Assembly: GCA_030151665.1 (NCBI GenBank)
Contig: JASLDB010000224.1
Coordinates: forward strand, 1-18,675
Source: Neisseriaceae bacterium
GTDB taxonomy: Bacteria; Pseudomonadota; Gammaproteobacteria; Burkholderiales; Neisseriaceae
Direction of reading: 5' to 3'
DNA: 18,675 bases
Shown piece after piece: positions 8,220-14,717 of this stretch; position 1 is the stretch's first letter; each line of letters starts with the position of its first letter. The translations under genes and the position numbers were made by a program. Under the pieces are notes generated by a model, which worked only from the letters and a program-made list of their open reading frames with translations, did not search any database and was not told the origin of the DNA.

Positions 8220-8654
8220 ATGTTGTCTGTTCAAAAATTATGTCTACCATTATTAATCAGCCTATCACTGGGTTTAAGTGCTTGTGCCGAGGAAGAAGAA
8301 ATTTCCCTTCCTCAACAGCCAGCTAAAACAGCGGAGCCAGCATCCGCTATTGCCTCTTCCCCTGTATCAGAAATGCCAGACACCGCCAGTGATGCAATGC
8401 CTAACGCACAAGAAGAACACAATACTTTTGAAGCCAAATCTGGCTTTCCAACAGATTGCACAGCCTATATGGAAAACATGAGCCAGTGCATTAATCAAAT
8501 TGCTAGCACCAACCGTGAGACTGCTGACCAATTTCAAGAAACCTTGAATAATTCAATGAGCGATTGGAGGGGCATGGATTATGAGGCAGCCACCACCGCC
8601 TGTCGCCAAGCCAATGAGTTTTTTCAAAAGAAAAAAACCGATCTTGGTTGTTAA
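8220..8654 (+). CDS. Small lipoprotein with a four-cysteine C-terminal domain, function unknown
   Basis: The 144-residue protein begins with a lipoprotein signal peptide whose lipobox is L-S-A-C22, so C22 should be lipidated and the protein membrane-anchored. Residue +2 is Ala, which would favour outer-membrane sorting. Residues 23-75 are a low-complexity, acidic, Pro/Ala/Ser-rich linker. The C-terminal 70 residues are helical, with C80, C90, C128 and C144 spaced to allow two disulfides, as in small periplasmic helical domains. I do not recognise the family with certainty; similar Cys-rich domains (DUF5339-like) occur in Neisseriaceae and Pasteurellaceae. The ATG is preceded by AAAGGG at a good distance. 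It is a single-gene unit between two terminators. Confidence 0.8.
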   Translation: MLSVQKLCLPLLISLSLGLSACAEEEEISLPQQPAKTAEPASAIASSPVSEMPDTASDAMPNAQEEHNTFEAKSGFPTDCTAYMENMSQCINQIASTNRETADQFQETLNNSMSDWRGMDYEAATTACRQANEFFQKKKTDLGC

Positions 8655-8689
8655 AATAAAAAAGAGCGACTGGGTCGCTCTTTTTTATT
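8655..8689. terminator. Bidirectional terminator between the lipoprotein gene and queH
   Basis: AATAAAAAAGAGCGAC (8655-8670) and GTCGCTCTTTTTTATT (8674-8689) form a perfect 16-bp stem with a TGG triloop and T-runs on both strands. The queH stop codon (8685-8687, minus strand) lies inside one arm, so the terminator overlaps the end of that gene. Confidence 0.94.
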
Positions 8690-9350
8690 TGGCTTTGTCA
8701 TCATCTTGCTGATAATACAAAACCCCCAATTTAATCGGGGCTCGCCCTTGGCTTTTACGATGGTGATTGCTGTCTCGCAACGAGTATGCACAACCACAAT
8801 ATTCTTGTTGATAAAATGCCTCTCGCTTACTGATTTCAATCATCCGAGCAGAACCACCGCCTTTACGCCAGTTGTAATCCCAATAACTTAAATTCGGGTA
8901 TTTTTGCGCAGCACGCAAACCACAATCATTAATTTGTTGCATATTTTTCCAACGAGAAATGCCCAATGAACTGGTTAAAACATCAAAACCATTTTCATGA
9001 GCATACAAAGCCGCTCGCTCAAAACGCATATCAAAACACATGGTACAGCGAATGCCCCGCTCAGGCTCCATCTCCATACCACGTGCCCGCAAAAACCAAT
9101 TGTCCTTGTCGTAATCCGCATCAATGAAGGGAATATTGAATTTTTCAGCAAAGCGAATGTTTTCCTCTTTGCGAATCTCATATTCTTTTAATGGGTGAAT
9201 ATTGGGGTTGTAAAAATAAATGGTGAAATCAATATGAGATGCCACCATGGCTTCCATCACCTCTCCAGAACAAGGCGCACAACAAGAATGCAACAACAGT
9301 TTTTGCCCATTATTGGGTAAAGACAATTGTGGCCGAATCAATTCAGTCAT
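8685..9350 (-). CDS. queH: Epoxyqueuosine reductase QueH
   Basis: QueH catalyses the last step of queuosine synthesis, reducing epoxyqueuosine in the tRNA wobble position, and is the cobalamin-independent alternative to QueG. The 221-residue protein shows the diagnostic cysteines: CCAPC at 23-27, RCTMCFDMR with C102 and C105, and YCGCAYS with C185 and C187. In the family these provide a [4Fe-4S] cluster, a second metal site and a redox disulfide. Other family hallmarks are YFYNPNIHP (45-53) and TSSLGISRWKN. The C-terminus after about residue 195 is a basic and then acidic tail. The start is supported by AGGAAAA about 10 bases upstream. It lies 34 bases downstream of the DUF1415 gene on the same strand, so they are probably co-transcribed. 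Confidence 0.95.
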   Translation of the reverse strand: MTELIRPQLSLPNNGQKLLLHSCCAPCSGEVMEAMVASHIDFTIYFYNPNIHPLKEYEIRKEENIRFAEKFNIPFIDADYDKDNWFLRARGMEMEPERGIRCTMCFDMRFERAALYAHENGFDVLTSSLGISRWKNMQQINDCGLRAAQKYPNLSYWDYNWRKGGGSARMIEISKREAFYQQEYCGCAYSLRDSNHHRKSQGRAPIKLGVLYYQQDDDKAK

Positions 9351-9384
9351 CGAATATTTTCCTGATATTTTTGATGCTTTTAAT

Positions 9385-9939
9385 CTATTTTTTCAAACCC
9401 AGCGCATCCCAACCTTCATGACCCATGGCTTGTAATTTCTCAATGTTGCGCTCAAAAATGGTTGCCGCATCGGGGAAGTTCTTCATGGCATCTGCAATAC
9501 CATCTTCACGAATAAAGTGCAAAGTGGGGTATGGTGAGCGATTGGTGTAATTACCAATGTCATTTTCATCAGTGCCCTCAAATTGAAAACGCGGATGAAA
9601 AGGGGCAATCTGCCAAACGCCTTCAACACCATGTTCCACAATCATATCGTCCACAATGTCTAACATGTCATTAAAGATAAAAAAATCATCAAACAAACTG
9701 GCATGTACCAGTAAACTGGTTTCCGTTTCAGCTTGCTCACAATTTTTTAAATAATCAAATTCCCTATCAATATCTTCCAAAAACGCATCCAAATGCTTGG
9801 CGTGGCTAACGGTAATTCGGATTTGATTTTTTATGTAAACTGCTTTAGCAAAAGGGCATAAATTTAAGCCAATAACGGCTTTTTCTAACCAAGCTTTGGT
9901 ATTGGCAATCACCACATCATCAGAAATTGGGCTTGTCAT
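9385..9939 (-). CDS. DUF1415 family protein, function unknown
   Basis: The 184-residue soluble protein matches what I remember of the DUF1415 family. It has an N-terminal NTKAWLEKAVIGLNLCPFAK block (residues 13-32) and a central FHPRFQF...NYTNRSPYPTLHFIRE block (about 119-144), with a conserved Cys, several His and acidic residues that could bind a ligand or metal. No signal peptide or membrane segment is seen, so it should be cytoplasmic. The family has no established biochemical role that I know of. It is the first gene of a probable two-gene unit with queH. The start has only a weak ribosome binding site (GTAAG close to the ATG). Confidence 0.88.
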   Translation of the reverse strand: MTSPISDDVVIANTKAWLEKAVIGLNLCPFAKAVYIKNQIRITVSHAKHLDAFLEDIDREFDYLKNCEQAETETSLLVHASLFDDFFIFNDMLDIVDDMIVEHGVEGVWQIAPFHPRFQFEGTDENDIGNYTNRSPYPTLHFIREDGIADAMKNFPDAATIFERNIEKLQAMGHEGWDALGLKK

Positions 9940-10300
9940 CTTACAGGTACTTTCTTGTCATGAAGTCAGTATTGTAACCGAATTTTTTCACCTAACCACA
10001 CGATTATCATCAATACTTTGACCGTCACAAAAAATTAATTGGTTATTTTTCAACCGCTTTGCTATACTGATAATGTGTTTATTACATAGGGTATGTTGTT
10101 CATACATTTTTTATGCATCGATTCGAGCATAGTTATTTCAATTTTTTTAATCATTCCATCTATTCTTCTTTACCTTGCCTACTCGAATTAGAGTGGTGTA
10201 GCGGTCTCTAGCGTCGATTTCCCCCTTTAGAACAATCCACTTTTGATTGTTTGAATATTAAAATCTGTCAACATGACATTTAAATAAATTCGGAGGAAAT
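9940..10300. other. Intergenic region with mdtJ promoter and a long structured leader
   Basis: These 361 bases separate the divergent DUF1415 and mdtJ genes. An extended -10 promoter at 10060-10068 faces mdtJ and would give a 5' untranslated leader of about 225 bases. The leader contains GTATG/CATAC (loop TTGTT, about 10091-10105), ATGC-TCG/CGA-GCAT with one bulge (about 10113-10130) and AACAATC/GATTGTT (about 10232-10252). I looked for guanidine and other riboswitch cores and did not find one. No coding region is evident. Confidence 0.5.
10060..10068 (+). promoter_or_regulatory. Extended -10 promoter for mdtJI
   Basis: TGCTATACT is an extended -10 element (TGn plus TATACT, five of six matches). 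TTGGTT at 10039-10044 is a weak -35 with 18-base spacing. Transcription would start near 10075, well upstream of mdtJ. Confidence 0.55.
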
Positions 10301-10678
10301 ATGTACTACTGGTTTATGTTGGCTTTGGCTGTATTGGCTGAAGTATTGAGCACCATTGGCATGAAATATGCTGCCACTCATTCACCGCTATTGGGCTATA
10401 TAGCCATGGCATTCTTAATTTCATTATCGTTTTATGCTTTTTCCCGCGCTGTTATCCGCATTCCATTGGCGGTGTCATATGCGATTTGGGAAGGGCTGGG
10501 TTTGTTTTTAATTGGCATTTGTGGTGCCGTATTCTTCGGTGAATACTTAACCACTACCCAAACTTTGGCCATTGGCTTAATGATGACTGGCCTTTTATTG
10601 GTAACCTTTGATAAAGGCAGAAATAAACAAGGCAATCCCCAAAAAGAAGCTGCACCACCCATGCAAGAGGTGATGTAA
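10301..10678 (+). CDS. mdtJ: SMR-family efflux subunit MdtJ (polyamine/multidrug)
   Basis: The 125-residue protein has four hydrophobic helices and resembles E. coli MdtJ, which with MdtI exports spermidine as a heteromeric small multidrug resistance transporter. The essential membrane glutamate is E14 in LAEVLSTIGMK, equivalent to EmrE E14. Conserved aromatics Y2/Y3, W4 and W63 (in SYAIWEGLG) and a cytoplasmic-loop acid at E81 match features reported as important in MdtJ. After helix 4 a hydrophilic tail of about 20 residues extends the protein beyond the usual 105-110, as in E. coli MdtJ. A strong Shine-Dalgarno GGAGGA lies 5 bases before the ATG. The stop overlaps the mdtI start in TAATG, indicating translational coupling. 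Polyamine export is inferred from similarity; other cations are possible. Confidence 0.86.
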   Translation: MYYWFMLALAVLAEVLSTIGMKYAATHSPLLGYIAMAFLISLSFYAFSRAVIRIPLAVSYAIWEGLGLFLIGICGAVFFGEYLTTTQTLAIGLMMTGLLLVTFDKGRNKQGNPQKEAAPPMQEVM

Positions 10679-10992
10679 TGTGGATTCCAGTGAGTTTATT
10701 AATTGGCTCAGCTTCACTAGACATTGTGGCTTGTTACTGTATTAAACGTTCTAACGGCTTTAAAAAAGTTGCTTGGGGTTTGGTCGGCTTAGCCTCTATT
10801 AGCTTGGCTTTTGTGCTATTGAGTTTTGTGGTTCGTGATATCCCTTTGGGGATTGCCTACTCCGCTTGGGGTAGCTTAGGTGTCTTGGGCACCGTCTTGT
10901 TAGACCGATTCTTATTCAATTCTCGCCTCGGTCGGCGTGGACTCTCGGGCATTGGCCTGATTGTCATCGGCATTGTTTTATTGCAAATATAA
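10678..10992 (+). CDS. mdtI: SMR-family efflux subunit MdtI-like, with Asp in place of the membrane Glu
   Basis: The 104-residue, four-helix SMR protein pairs with MdtJ. Length, the IKRSNGFKK segment after helix 1, AYSAWGSLG in helix 3 and the basic loop before helix 4 fit the MdtI side of the pair. At the position of the proton- and substrate-coupling glutamate (EmrE E14) it has D15 (GSASLDIVACYCIK). The carboxylate is kept but shortened by one carbon, which in EmrE alters the pKa and weakens coupling. The ATG shares its A with the last base of the mdtJ stop, so the partners should be made in equal amounts. A terminator follows at 10995. Confidence 0.85.
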   Translation: MWIPVSLLIGSASLDIVACYCIKRSNGFKKVAWGLVGLASISLAFVLLSFVVRDIPLGIAYSAWGSLGVLGTVLLDRFLFNSRLGRRGLSGIGLIVIGIVLLQI

Positions 10993-10994
10993 TC

Positions 10995-11030
10995 AAAAAA
11001 AGCTACCCAATCATCATGGGCAGCTTTTTT
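10995..11030. terminator. Terminator between mdtI and pip (convergent genes)
   Basis: AAAAAAAGCT (10995-11004) plus CCCA (11006-11009) pair with TGGG (11017-11020) plus AGCTTTTTT (11022-11030), with one A/C mismatch and a 7-base loop. The T-run serves mdtI; the A-run on the left arm may also serve pip from the other strand. Confidence 0.88.
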
Positions 11031-11052
11031 ATGGGTGAATGGATTAAATACC

Positions 11053-11994
11053 TTAGCGCTTCGCCCATTCGTCTGTTGCCGCTACCAATGCAGCACTCAT
11101 CATTGGATCCATGGCAGAATGCCCTGCTAACACTTCACGCAAGTCCATTTCTGGGAATGCTTTTTTCAAATCCCAAGCACTGGTATAAGGAGTACACATA
11201 TCGTATCGCCCTTGGATGGCAATGGTGGGAATGTGGCGAATTTTATCGATATTTTGCAAAATAGCGGTTTGTTCATCCAACCAAGCACTGTGATAAAAAT
11301 AATGGTTTTCAATGCGAGCAAAGGCAAGGGCAAAATGACCATCGTCATTCTCGTTAATCGCTGCATCATTTTTATGCAAGTAACTCACATTGGCCTCCCA
11401 CACTGACCAACGACGCGCAGCTTCTAAACGATTGGCTTCTGACACCGATTCATCAAATAAATAATGGTGGTAGGCTTTCACCATATTGTCTTGCAGATGC
11501 TGTGGAATAAAGTCATAAAAAGCATCCCATGCTTCTGGGAAAACATTGGCAGCACCACCTTCGTATAACCAATCAATTTCGGATTGGCGGCACAAATAAA
11601 TGCCTCGCAGTATTAACTCACTTACATGCTGTGGATAAGTTTGTGCATAAACCAAACTCAATGTGCTACCCCATGAGCCTCCAAATACCATCCATTGATC
11701 AATACCCAACATGTCGCGTACTTTTTCAATATCAGCAACCAAGTCCCACGTGGTATTGTCTTCAACACAAGCATGTGGCAAAGATTGACCACACGCACGT
11801 TGATCTATCTGGATAATTCGATACAAACTTGGGTTGAAGAAACCACGACTGGCAGGTGATGTACCGCCGCCAGGACCACCATGTAAAAAAATAACAGGCT
11901 TGCCATTGGGATTGCCCGACTCTTCCCAATAAATTTCATGAATCGGTGAAACGCGCAACAAACCGCTGCGATTGACAGGAATATTGGTGTACAT
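11053..11994 (-). CDS. pip: Proline iminopeptidase
   Basis: This alpha/beta-hydrolase (peptidase family S33) removes N-terminal proline from peptides in the cytoplasm. From the ATG at 11992-11994 it has 313 residues, as expected for the family, and it closely resembles the Neisseria gonorrhoeae enzyme as I remember it. The catalytic triad is S107 in GGSWGS, D265 in QGRYDMCTP and H292 in AGHSAMDP. The oxyanion motif HGGPGGG and the ENTTWD-like DNTTWDLVADIEKVR block are present. The usual DQRGxGRS is DQRACGQS here. The open frame extends eight codons upstream to a TTG, but homology and the ATG favour the shorter form. Ribosome binding site weak (GAGA about 8 bases upstream). The lrp terminator upstream makes it a separate transcript. 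Confidence 0.95.
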   Translation of the reverse strand: MYTNIPVNRSGLLRVSPIHEIYWEESGNPNGKPVIFLHGGPGGGTSPASRGFFNPSLYRIIQIDQRACGQSLPHACVEDNTTWDLVADIEKVRDMLGIDQWMVFGGSWGSTLSLVYAQTYPQHVSELILRGIYLCRQSEIDWLYEGGAANVFPEAWDAFYDFIPQHLQDNMVKAYHHYLFDESVSEANRLEAARRWSVWEANVSYLHKNDAAINENDDGHFALAFARIENHYFYHSAWLDEQTAILQNIDKIRHIPTIAIQGRYDMCTPYTSAWDLKKAFPEMDLREVLAGHSAMDPMMSAALVAATDEWAKR

Positions 11995-12046
11995 ATTGTT
12001 ATCTCGTGGTTCAATCAATGATACACATCATAACACCAATAGGCAC

Positions 12047-12077
12047 AAAAAAACCTGTGGGTAATTTTATCCACAGG
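12047..12077 (-). terminator. Rho-independent terminator of lrp
   Basis: On the minus strand CCTGTGG (12077-12071) pairs with CCACAGG (12060-12054) across a 10-base loop and is followed by seven T residues (12053-12047). It sits 17 bases after the lrp stop. Confidence 0.88.
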
Positions 12078-12094
12078 CTGTATATAACGGTTAT

Positions 12095-12580
12095 TTAAAC
12101 TTCACTGTGCAAGTGTCGCAATGGCAAAGCTGTTGTCGCTTTAATCTCTTTTAGCACAAAGCTGGATTTGGCATCTTGTACTCCCGTTTGTGACAACAAG
12201 GTATCTAGCACAAAATGAGAGAAATCAGCCATGTCGACAAAAAAAGCATGCAACATATAGTCTGTTTCACCTGTTAAAGCAAAGCAACTTAAGATTTCTG
12301 GCCAAGTTTGAACCACTTCATCAAATTTAGCACGGCTGTCGCCTGCTTTATCCACTGTAACGCGAATAAAAGCCTGCAAACCCAAACCAATTTTTGCCGG
12401 GCTTAACAAAGCTGCATACTGTTGAATCACACCAGCATCTTCTAATTGCTTTAGACGACGTAAACAAGGTGAAGGCGACAAAGCAACACGTTCAGACAAT
12501 TCCACATTGGTCAGGCGACCATTTTCTTGTAGAACTTGTAAAATTTTAAGATCTGTTTTATCTAAAACTAGCGTATTCAA
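12095..12580 (-). CDS. lrp: Lrp/AsnC-family transcriptional regulator
   Basis: The 161-residue regulator starts with an AsnC-type helix-turn-helix (about residues 10-55: LTNVELSERVALSPSPCLRR recognition region). It continues into the RAM effector-binding domain (about 68-150), which includes GETDYMLHAF, the loop region that binds amino acids in this family. It closely resembles the leucine/methionine-binding AsnC-type regulator of Neisseria meningitidis (NMB0573, from memory). The start is a TTG, supported by GAGGG eight bases upstream and by the conserved N-terminus LDKTDLKILQVLQ; no closer ATG exists. The gene points away from gcvT and shares a 970-base intergenic region with it. In E. coli Lrp activates the gcv operon, so control of gcvT here is plausible but unproven. 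Confidence 0.92.
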   Translation of the reverse strand: MNTLVLDKTDLKILQVLQENGRLTNVELSERVALSPSPCLRRLKQLEDAGVIQQYAALLSPAKIGLGLQAFIRVTVDKAGDSRAKFDEVVQTWPEILSCFALTGETDYMLHAFFVDMADFSHFVLDTLLSQTGVQDAKSSFVLKEIKATTALPLRHLHSEV

Positions 12581-13296
12581 AATATTTTCCCTCTGTTATA
12601 TATGGTGATTGGTGATGAAACTCGCCACAATCAATATCAGTAAATTGCATCTTCCTTTTGAGACAAAGTTATTTCGTAATTTGGGATTTATTGTTTTTTT
12701 ATCAATAAATGGCAATATAGCATAGTTTATTATCAAATTTGCACTAAAAACATTATTTTATTGCTATTTTTTCATACCAATTCCGTATGACGAAACAACC
12801 CAGCAAAGGGCTATCACAAACGACATTGTGATTAAAAGGGTTATACCAATTATAAAATGGTGCTTTACTTAATCAATAATCATGTCATTTTGCAAAAATT
12901 GACATGATAATCTTCATCAAACCATACTTTATTTAAAAATACAAATAGCATCATTAGTGCGCAATATTGTGCTGTTTAAACAGATAATTGCCACCAATGC
13001 AAATACTGTTCTAAATCATAGCCAGATTATTTTTGTATTTGAAAAAAATAGGGTATTGCACACCATAAACACATATACCTTTACCATTTACAAATAGATA
13101 AATGGTATTCAATGTATTTCATGTTCTTCATTCAGTGACCGATAAGAACCCTACATTCAGTGCTAATTTCATTTTATTCATATAGAATTTCAAATTTTTC
13201 ATAATAAAATCAAAAAAATAGGTTTTTTTCAAAAAAAGTGAATCGTGTCCATAAATTTGCTTGCCAAAATATCAAAGTTACAGCGATAATGACTGC
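12581..13296. other. Palindrome-rich intergenic region between lrp and the glycine riboswitch
   Basis: This 716-bp stretch has no credible gene but many dyads: ATTTATTG/CAATAAAT (12686-12710), nested AACCC/GGGTT and ATCACAA/TTGTGAT (12797-12842), ATCATGTCA/TGACATGAT (12879-12908), the perfect palindrome CTGTTTAAACAG (12972-12983) and TACCATTT/AAATGGTA (13082-13107). ATACCAATT occurs twice, near 12775 and 12843. It must hold the lrp promoter and the gcvT promoter (candidate at 13177-13205). Small RNAs or a decayed repeat element are possible; none is identified. Confidence 0.5.
13177..13205 (+). promoter_or_regulatory. Candidate promoter for the riboswitch-gcvT transcript
   Basis: TTCATA (13177-13182) and CATAAT (13200-13205) are 17 bases apart. 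Transcription would start about 85 bases before the first aptamer. Both boxes are imperfect and the DNA is AT-rich. Confidence 0.35.
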
Positions 13297-13392
13297 GTTT
13301 TGCAGGAGAGGGCATGGAATTGGTTTTCACCCCAACATGCACACCGAAGGCGCAAAAACCCTTAAATCGCTCAGGTCTCAGGACTGCAAAAC
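13297..13392 (+). ncRNA. Glycine riboswitch, aptamer I
   Basis: The P1 stem is GTTTTGCAG (13297-13305) with CTGCAAAAC (13384-13392), a perfect 9 bp. Inside are the conserved GGAGAG core start, CACCGAAGG, and the CTCAGG...CAGGACTGC 3' core of the gcvT motif. TGAC at 13290-13293 upstream pairs with GTCA at 13412-13415 in the linker. This matches the P0/kink-turn interaction known in tandem glycine riboswitches. Confidence 0.95.
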
Positions 13393-13415
13393 CCAAAAAC
13401 TAGTGAAAATGGTCA

Positions 13416-13496
13416 CATCTGGAGAGTGGTGCTCAATGGCACCCACCGAAGGGGAAAAGGGCTTTAAGCTCGAAAATCTCAGGTTGCAGGACAGAT
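13416..13496 (+). ncRNA. Glycine riboswitch, aptamer II
   Basis: P1 is ATCTG (13417-13421) with CAGAT (13492-13496). The core contains GGAGAG, a P2 hairpin GTG-GTGC/GCAC-CAC, CACCGAAGGGG, a P3 region, and AATCTCAGG...GGACAGAT. It follows aptamer I after a linker of about 23 bases. Tandem aptamers of this kind usually turn on gcv genes when glycine is abundant. Confidence 0.95.
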
Positions 13497-13550
13497 AGGG
13501 GGAAAACTTTTGCCATGTGCAAAGGAGCCCTTATTCTATGGAGAAGCAAT
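13497..13550 (+). promoter_or_regulatory. Expression platform of the glycine riboswitch, probably translational
   Basis: CTTTTGC (13507-13513) can pair with GCAAAGG (13519-13525) with one wobble. AGCCCTT (13526-13532) is exactly complementary to AAGGGCT (13457-13463) inside aptamer II. The gcvT Shine-Dalgarno GGAG is at 13540-13543. No T-run follows any hairpin, so control of ribosome access fits better than termination. Confidence 0.6.
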
Positions 13551-14648
13551 ATGAGTGAACCTTTAAAAACCCCTTTTTACCAATCACACGTAGATGCTGG
13601 CGGTAAGCTGGTTGATTTCTCGGGTTGGAACCTACCCATCCATTATGGTTCACAAATCAAAGAACACGAATTCGTTCGCACTGATGCTGGTATGTTTGAC
13701 GTTTCACACATGGCCATTACCGATGTGAAAGGCGAAGGCGCCAAAGCTTGGTTACAATACCTATTGGCCAATGACGTTGATAAATTAAAAATCGTTGGTA
13801 AAGCTTTGTACTCACCCATGCTCAATAGCGATGCTGGTGTTATCGATGACTTAATCGTTTACTTGATGAACGAAGAAGCCACTGAATACCGCATTGTATC
13901 CAATGCCGCAACACGCGAAAAAGACAGCGCTCATTTTGTTAAAACCAGCCAAGATTTTGCGGTGCAATTAAGCCCTCGCAGCGATTTGGCTATGTTAGCT
14001 GTACAAGGTCCTCAAGCCATTGCCAAATTATGCAATGTTAAACCTGAGTGGCAAGCAACCGTAGCTGACCTTAAACCATTCCAAGGTGCCGACATGGGCG
14101 ACAAATGGTTTGTGGCTCGCACAGGCTATACCGGTGAAGATGGCGTGGAAGTGATTTTGCCAGCCGAAGCTGCCAATGAATTTTTTGCTCAATTGCAACA
14201 AGCAGGAGTAAATCCTTGTGGTCTGGGTTCTCGTGACACCTTGCGCATGGAAGCTGGCATGAACTTATATGGTCATGACATGAACGAAGAAACCAGTCCA
14301 TTGGCAGCAGGCATGGGTTGGACCATTGCTTGGAGCGATGATCGTGACTTTATTGGTAAAGCCCCTTTGGCTGAGCAAAAAGCCAATGGTATTGCTGTTA
14401 AACAAGTGGGTATCGTACTAGAAAGCCGTGGCGTATTGCGTGAAGGCATGGAAGTAACGGTTCCAGGTGTTGGCACTGGCGTTTTGACCAGTGGCACTTT
14501 CTCACCTTCTTTAAAATTATCTATCGGTATCGCTCGTGTGCCCAAAGCCACAGAGAGCACAGCACAAGTCGATATCCGTGGTACCTTGACCGATGTGCGC
14601 ATTATTAAGTTGCCATTTGTGCGCAATGGTCAAAAACAATTCGATTAA
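13551..14648 (+). CDS. gcvT: Glycine cleavage system T protein (aminomethyltransferase)
   Basis: GcvT takes the aminomethyl group from lipoyl-GcvH and, with THF, makes methylene-THF and ammonia. The 365 residues equal the usual length (364 in E. coli). Recognisable blocks are LVDFSGWNLPIHYGSQIKEH (20-39), DVSHM (50-54), GVIDDL (96-101) carrying the catalytic Asp, SNAATREKD, GYTGEDGVE and the RDTLRMEAGMNLYGHDM folate-site region. The open frame extends 12 codons upstream to an ATG at 13515, but the ATG at 13551 has GGAG seven bases before it and matches the family N-terminus; the longer form would begin within the riboswitch platform. It is the first gene of the gcvT-gcvH transcript. Confidence 0.97.
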   Translation: MSEPLKTPFYQSHVDAGGKLVDFSGWNLPIHYGSQIKEHEFVRTDAGMFDVSHMAITDVKGEGAKAWLQYLLANDVDKLKIVGKALYSPMLNSDAGVIDDLIVYLMNEEATEYRIVSNAATREKDSAHFVKTSQDFAVQLSPRSDLAMLAVQGPQAIAKLCNVKPEWQATVADLKPFQGADMGDKWFVARTGYTGEDGVEVILPAEAANEFFAQLQQAGVNPCGLGSRDTLRMEAGMNLYGHDMNEETSPLAAGMGWTIAWSDDRDFIGKAPLAEQKANGIAVKQVGIVLESRGVLREGMEVTVPGVGTGVLTSGTFSPSLKLSIGIARVPKATESTAQVDIRGTLTDVRIIKLPFVRNGQKQFD

Positions 14649-14664
14649 TTTTGTATCTATATAG

Positions 14665-14690
14665 GCTGTGCCACATTGTGTGAGCACAGC
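14665..14690 (+). promoter_or_regulatory. Intercistronic hairpin between gcvT and gcvH
   Basis: GCTGTGCCACA (14665-14675) pairs with TGTG (14679-14682) and GCACAGC (14684-14690), giving 11 bp with a single bulged A and a TTG triloop. No T-run follows, so it is not a usual terminator. A role in mRNA stability or processing, giving unequal gcvT and gcvH levels, is inferred. Confidence 0.6.
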
Positions 14691-14717
14691 ATTGCATCTA
14701 TCAACTGGAGAGAACCC

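Noticed and set aside
10075..10300. Guanidine (ykkC or mini-ykkC) riboswitch upstream of the SMR genes
   Set aside because: I could not find the paired ACGR-loop hairpins of mini-ykkC or the conserved ykkC core, and the encoded proteins resemble MdtJI rather than guanidine exporters.
11995..12018. TTG start for pip eight codons upstream
   Set aside because: The ATG at 11994 gives the family length and catalytic Ser107 numbering of the Neisseria enzyme.
12491..12501. TTCAGACAATT resembling a Neisseria uptake sequence complement
   Set aside because: Only the TTCAGAC part matches; the GGC end is missing and it lies within the lrp coding sequence.
13238..13498. 86-residue open frame upstream of gcvT
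   Set aside because: It coincides with the tandem glycine riboswitch and has no protein-like features or ribosome binding site.
13515..13550. Earlier ATG for gcvT adding 12 residues
   Set aside because: The extension encodes non-homologous residues and overlaps the riboswitch platform; the ATG at 13551 has a proper Shine-Dalgarno and family N-terminus.
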